This document shows, one piece after another, positions 60,021 to 64,000 of a stretch of DNA of 64,000 nt; within the stretch, counting starts at the first letter, position 1, and each line of letters opens with the position of its first letter. Source of the stretch: Prosapia bicincta (taxonomy: Eukaryota > Arthropoda > Insecta > Hemiptera > Cercopidae); the NCBI GenBank assembly GCA_036971475.1, contig JBAIZL010000003.1, positions 89,466,542 through 89,530,541 of the forward strand. The letters are read 5' to 3'. The notes under the pieces are model-generated. The model did no database searches. It saw only the letters and a program-made list of their open reading frames with translations, and was not told the origin of the DNA. The position numbers were made by a program, and so were the translations under genes.

Positions 60021-60086
<66 letters not shown>
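59783..60086. mobile_element. 165-bp near-perfect palindrome between TA tracts
   Basis: 59849-60013 folds on itself around about 59931, with arms of about 80 bp and few mismatches, from AACATAGGTTAT inward to CATCATCAGC. Each arm reads outward as CTGATGA, extra T, stem GTTGGTA/TACCAAC, then GAAA and AGCTT, so two hammerhead-like motifs sit head to head. TA tracts flank it at 59783-59820 and 60025-60086. Likely two PLE-type termini joined head to head. Confidence 0.75.
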
Positions 60087-60088
<2 letters not shown>

Positions 60089-61701
60089 TAACTTATTTAA
60101 AATAGGTTTTTACCTTTTGGTTATATATAATTACCTTACCTCTCTCTAGTCACACCTTCGGGTTTCTAAATAATTAACCATCATATAAATTTAGCAGCAC
60201 TTACATTTAATTTATTCAGCTCATCTGACATCCAATTATTCCACTATACTAAATTGCATTAATACGATGTAGTGAGAAAGATTGATTGCTTAACTGAAAC
60301 TAAAATTACAAAAAAAGGTGAACTCTTGACGTTTTATGTTTTTTATTCAATAAAGTTTAATAATTACAGTGTTAAATTGCTCTTTCTATCTGTTCGTTAT
60401 CACGGGATCTTCTATAAATTAGAAAGGGGTGAAAAAACTAGATTAATTTTTACAAATACAATGAATTTAAATTGGTTCTGAATTTACTAATGAATGAATC
60501 TCTGTTGGCTAAATCTAATGTAAGAAAGATTGTACATGTTGTTGAGTTGGAATCGACCGTTGCGTTAACTGCTTCACTGCACTTTTACACATAAATAACT
60601 TACTTCCCTAATTTCTTTACTAACTGCCTAATTCATTTTCGTCGCACTTTCAAATTTTTACACATAAATAACTAAGAATTTCCTTGACTCTTCTCAACAA
60701 ATTTACACTTTAAAAAAAATGCTTACAACTTTATCTCCCCCCAAATACGTAGTCTTTTGCCGGATGATTTTAGTTTTTAAGAACTAGGATAATACCCCCC
60801 CTTACGTATTTCTGTTATTTCGGTGGCCCTCAAGCCTTTTACAAATATTTTTCCACACGGTACTGTTACTTTCCCAGGTTAATCTTGGTCACTTGGAATA
60901 CTTAACCTTAATATACTTGGACTCTTCTTTTGACAAAAGGTTTCCCACGGCACTGGTTTATGACTACCCCCGAAATAAACAATGGTTAGCCCTCTTTGTC
61001 GGTACTTTAGTAAATTATTCTTGTTCATTCATTTCATAATATTTCTACAAATTATTATTATTTTGGATACTAACTTAAATTATACTATATGCCTCATACG
61101 TTTTTGTTATTTTATATATATATATATATGAAATGTTAAGTCATACAATCGTTAAGTAATTCGTTAGCAGGTGTACAAGCTAGTTAGTCAGATGTAAATA
61201 CAGTTAGTGATAAAAGAATGTTTCTTACGTTTTAGCTTCATTTAGATTATTTTAAAATTAGTTTAATTTAATTTTTCAATTTTAGAATTTATATTTATCT
61301 TTTATAATACGTTATCTAGGTTAAGTGTTTAGTAGTCTACTAAGTTTATAGTCGTTTAAATTTAGTTATTATTAATAATGAGTTGTTTAAGAATTCCAGA
61401 CAAGGATAAAAACACATTTTGGTTTTTGCAAATACGTGTTATTGTGATTTTATTTTAGCACTATATAGAAGCAGTGTAATTCAATTATTAGATCATTTTT
61501 TTTGAGAAAACCTTTTTGAGTGAATAATACAATCAGTACAACTAAACGATAACGATCTAAACAATGACAATGGATTAAAGAAATAATTTGTGCTTTCATA
61601 TTTATGAAGTTTTAATGATAATATAAAAAATACAGGGTAATTGAAAAAAATCTATAGGCCTACTGATGTGATAAAATTGTATTTTTCGAGTAGGATGAAC
61701 A
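60087..61701. other. Unrecognised spacer
   Basis: TTTTTACACATAAATAACT occurs twice about 73 bp apart near 60583 and 60656. A short TA tract lies at about 61115-61130. The 69-codon plus ORF at 60272-60481 shows no motif. Confidence 0.45.
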
Positions 61702-61794
61702 TATTAAGGCGAATACTGGGAGGCACGCCGTCCGATGGCTGAGAGGCCAAGGACGGGCGTTGGCTGAAGTAAGAAGTAAGTATTAAGGCGAATA
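61702..61794 (+). mobile_element. 65-bp insertion with 14-bp target-site duplication
   Basis: TATTAAGGCGAATA at 61702-61715 and 61781-61794 flanks a GC-rich 65-bp insert that carries GATGGCTGAGAGGCCAAGG, like the A-box half of a Leu or Ser tRNA, and ends in GAAGTAAGAAGTAAG. Looks like a short retroposed tRNA-derived RNA. Confidence 0.75.
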
Positions 61795-62689
61795 TGGTTT
61801 TAAAATAGAGTAAGTTTTGTAGGTTTCTTACGTACTCTAATAAGTTTTGATATGTGCCCCACTCGTAGCACTACCGACATCGAAATGCTATTCTATCTCT
61901 CTTCTCGTATTATGGAATGACAGTAGCGATGGCAACTAGTATCCGTTCTGTGGGAAACGTGTTACATAACGTTTCACTACACACTATGTTTTTAATGTAT
62001 CCCAAGAATAAAGTCCATTGGTGTGAGATCTACCTTTCTGGGGGATGAGAAATAGCGCCAAATCTACTAAGTCAAGTCCATTAGTGTGAGGTCTGGGCTT
62101 CATGACGGTCAGGAAATAAGGGCTGCTTCTACCAATCCAACAGTTTAGAAACTGGATACTCGGTTCATTCCGAGGCTGCCATACGCTTCCTTCATCCTAC
62201 TCAGAGATCTGTAGTCTTTACCCCACCTACGTGATACTTGTCTCAGTTTTTCACTTTCTTGTACTGAAATATCGATATAGTTCTTTCTAATATTTATATA
62301 ATGGATATGCCTCTATTGGAAGCTTCAGTGCTGAAATTGGTAATTTTTAGTTGTTTCAAGTGTTTTATTTAAAAGTACTTTTAATTATTATTTGTAAAAT
62401 TTTGAAATGTTCCTCACGAGCGTTGCAAATTATTAACATCGCTATACTATTATATAGGTTTGAGCTATAATGAGTTCTAAATTCCGTTTTTTTAAAGTAA
62501 GGTTACGTAAATAGAGTTCATAACGTGACTATTTTATTTGGGTACCGAAGTTTTACAATGGGAGAAATTTAATTAAAGAAACCCTGTTTTGTGCAAAGTT
62601 GTACCACAAAATATGCTTTCGTCTGGCAGTAAAGAGCTATTCTAATATTCCTGTCCGCTCGTAAAAGTGCTGCTAGAGAATTTTGTGTG
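61795..62689. other. Unrecognised spacer
   Basis: AAGTCCATTGGTGTGAG and AAGTCCATTAGTGTGAG occur near 62010 and 62075, a short diverged direct repeat. No gene supported. Confidence 0.4.
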
Positions 62690-62870
62690 TGTTTATTAAT
62701 TTGTTGCCCCCTTAGGCATCTCCAATCTCAGACAAAACTGCCGGCGAGCTGCATTATCTGTGTTTCTTATGCCCTCGGCTGTTCCCGACTTGTATAGCAA
62801 GTGTATTTATTGTGGCGACAACTTTACAAAGTCGCCCGAGTTGTAACTTTATGTCAGAAGTTTTAAACCG
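62690..62870. other. GC-elevated island, exon or conserved non-coding candidate
   Basis: After the acceptor-like TTGTTGCCCCCTTAG at about 62715 the plus strand is open for about 54 codons. The minus strand is also partly open. No family recognised; could equally be a conserved regulatory stretch. Confidence 0.2.
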
Positions 62871-63134
62871 TAACTAGAATATAATTCCAACTAAAGAAAC
62901 GTAATGGGAAAAGTGCCGAAAGGAAATTGCTATTTATTGGCTGATTGCAATAAACTGAAATGTTCAAAAGCAAAATGGCCGATCGCGCGGTATTTATGTA
63001 CAAAGTCCCAGTTTCAAATATATATTAAAAGAGTTCTGACAAAATAAGAGATAATATAAAACCAAATCTATTCCCAAAGTTCCTAACTCAAGAGTAACTC
63101 TTGACCCTCAAGAGTAAATGCGAACAAAATATTT
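62871..63134. other. Spacer
   Basis: Nothing supported apart from a short AAGAGTAACTCTT palindrome near 63091. Confidence 0.45.
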
Positions 63135-63305
63135 AAATTCTTCTATTAGTTTACAATCTCCTTATACGTACCTTGTACAAATCTTCAACCGTTAATATAA
63201 TACAATTTGTTCATCATACACTCAGGTTCAAATACATTTTTAAAACTAGTATTAGACGACAATTCATGTTAATACAGTTTTTCCAATACTAAATCATTAG
63301 TTAAA
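63135..63305 (-). repeat. Dispersed repeat C, copy 3
   Basis: Same family and orientation as 38555-38725 and 51165-51345. TTCTTCTATTAG, CAGGTTCAAATACATTT and TGTTAATACAGTTTTTCCAA are the landmarks. Confidence 0.65.
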
Positions 63306-63606
63306 TTTGAAATGAGTTAATTTCAGTTTTATATGGGAGAAAAAATTTTCACTAAAGCGTGAAGGTATGCAATATAGCTATTTCGTCTCATTTGGTTTCA
63401 AATAACTTATAATATATGATTTCATAAAGGTGATTTTGTGTTATAGGTTATGTGGTAGAACATCTGTTTTAACGCATAGGTTATGTTACTTTAATTCTTT
63501 TAATTGTAATTATTTAATAAAAAGTAACTAAAATAATTTTTTTTTATACCACTGTAGAAATTGGCTTTAAAAATGTTAGCTTATTTTACTTGTTATAAAG
63601 ACGTTT
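63306..63606. other. AT-rich spacer
   Basis: Nothing supported. Confidence 0.5.
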
Positions 63607-63657
63607 ACACAACAAAGACTGAAATCTAATTCAGTTGATTTTTAGTCTTTGTTGTTT
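63607..63657. repeat. 18-bp-stem hairpin
   Basis: ACAACAAAGACTGAAATC and GATTTTTAGTCTTTGTTGT pair around a ten-base loop with one mismatch or bulge. Could be a small foldback remnant or a structured RNA; the sequence alone does not decide. Confidence 0.65.
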
Positions 63658-64000
63658 AAGTTTCTTTATAAAAGATAATTTTAGCAACGCCGAGAAAGTC
63701 CGTGAATGTTAGCCGGTTCGATCGAAAAGTTGCCACTAATTAAAGAAAGCTTTCTGAGCATCGTCCTTCTTTTGTCAGATTCCCTTAATGCGATCAGACA
63801 AAAAGGTATTAAATTTACCCAGTTATGTTCAAAGTAGAATTATTTTTATTTAAAAGTTATAATTTGTTTGTATAAAAATGTAAAGTTCCACTAACTAAAA
63901 TCTTATAAAGAAATACATTGTCCTTTTTAAAAAAATACTATTATCAGGGAGACTGTTGTAGGTAAATATCTGGGGAGTTAATACCACATAAAAGGATTCT
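63658..64000. other. Unrecognised spacer
   Basis: Nothing supported to the window end. Confidence 0.5.

Overview
The window looks like repeat-dominated, AT-rich nuclear DNA of an arthropod, most likely an insect. The reasons are long TA, CA and CT microsatellites, several satellite and minisatellite arrays, degenerate TTAGG-like DNA at about 33.96-34.26 kb, tRNA-headed SINE-like pieces, and two degraded Penelope-like retroelements (PLEs) with GIY-YIG endonuclease domains. I see no intact host gene, no rRNA, no intact tRNA, no CRISPR array and no bacterial operon. The window is best read as intergenic or deep intronic DNA. The species is not identified.

Layout. 1-1.9 kb is unrecognised AT-rich DNA. 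1.9-11.2 kb is one uninterrupted satellite of 77-bp units (116 full and 10 shortened 38-bp units by length arithmetic), with a 2308-bp block duplicated in tandem inside it. 11.6-12.1 kb is a PLE 3' remnant with a hammerhead-ribozyme motif. 13.2-13.5 kb is a broken ORF. 15.2-17.2 kb is a second satellite of 53-bp units that has no stop codon in any forward frame. 17-29 kb holds a diverged minisatellite, foldback and inverted-arm elements and microsatellites. 29.0-29.6 kb is an 86-bp tandem repeat. 30-37 kb holds weak exon candidates, a MITE-like element and TTAGG-like DNA. 38-39 kb has tRNA-like SINE heads. 42.0-42.9 kb is a 5'-truncated PLE with inverted ends, a GIY-YIG coding remnant and a hammerhead motif. 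43.9-48.9 kb has Helitron-like pieces around a 2.5-kb GCAC/CA-rich minisatellite. 51.4-51.8 kb is a 184-bp triplication. 54.5-55.5 kb is a second, different PLE remnant with an in-frame 54-bp (18-codon) tandem repeat. 57.0-58.0 kb is an 18-copy array of a related 54-bp unit in the opposite orientation. 59.8-60.0 kb is a 165-bp near-perfect palindrome between TA tracts. 61.7 kb is a 65-bp insert with a 14-bp target-site duplication.

Most of the recognisable structure is retroelement debris plus tandem repeats. Three themes recur. First, a hairpin of the form CTGANGA, one extra base, stem, GAAA appears at several sites, often as head-to-head inverted pairs. At 12.0 and 42.1 kb it is a nearly complete type I hammerhead. 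Second, short units have been amplified into arrays, and one such unit lies in frame inside a PLE gene. Third, moderately diverged dispersed repeats occur in two or three copies across the window. The candidate exons at 30.5, 35.2, 36.4 and 59.3 kb are weak and need transcript or homology support.
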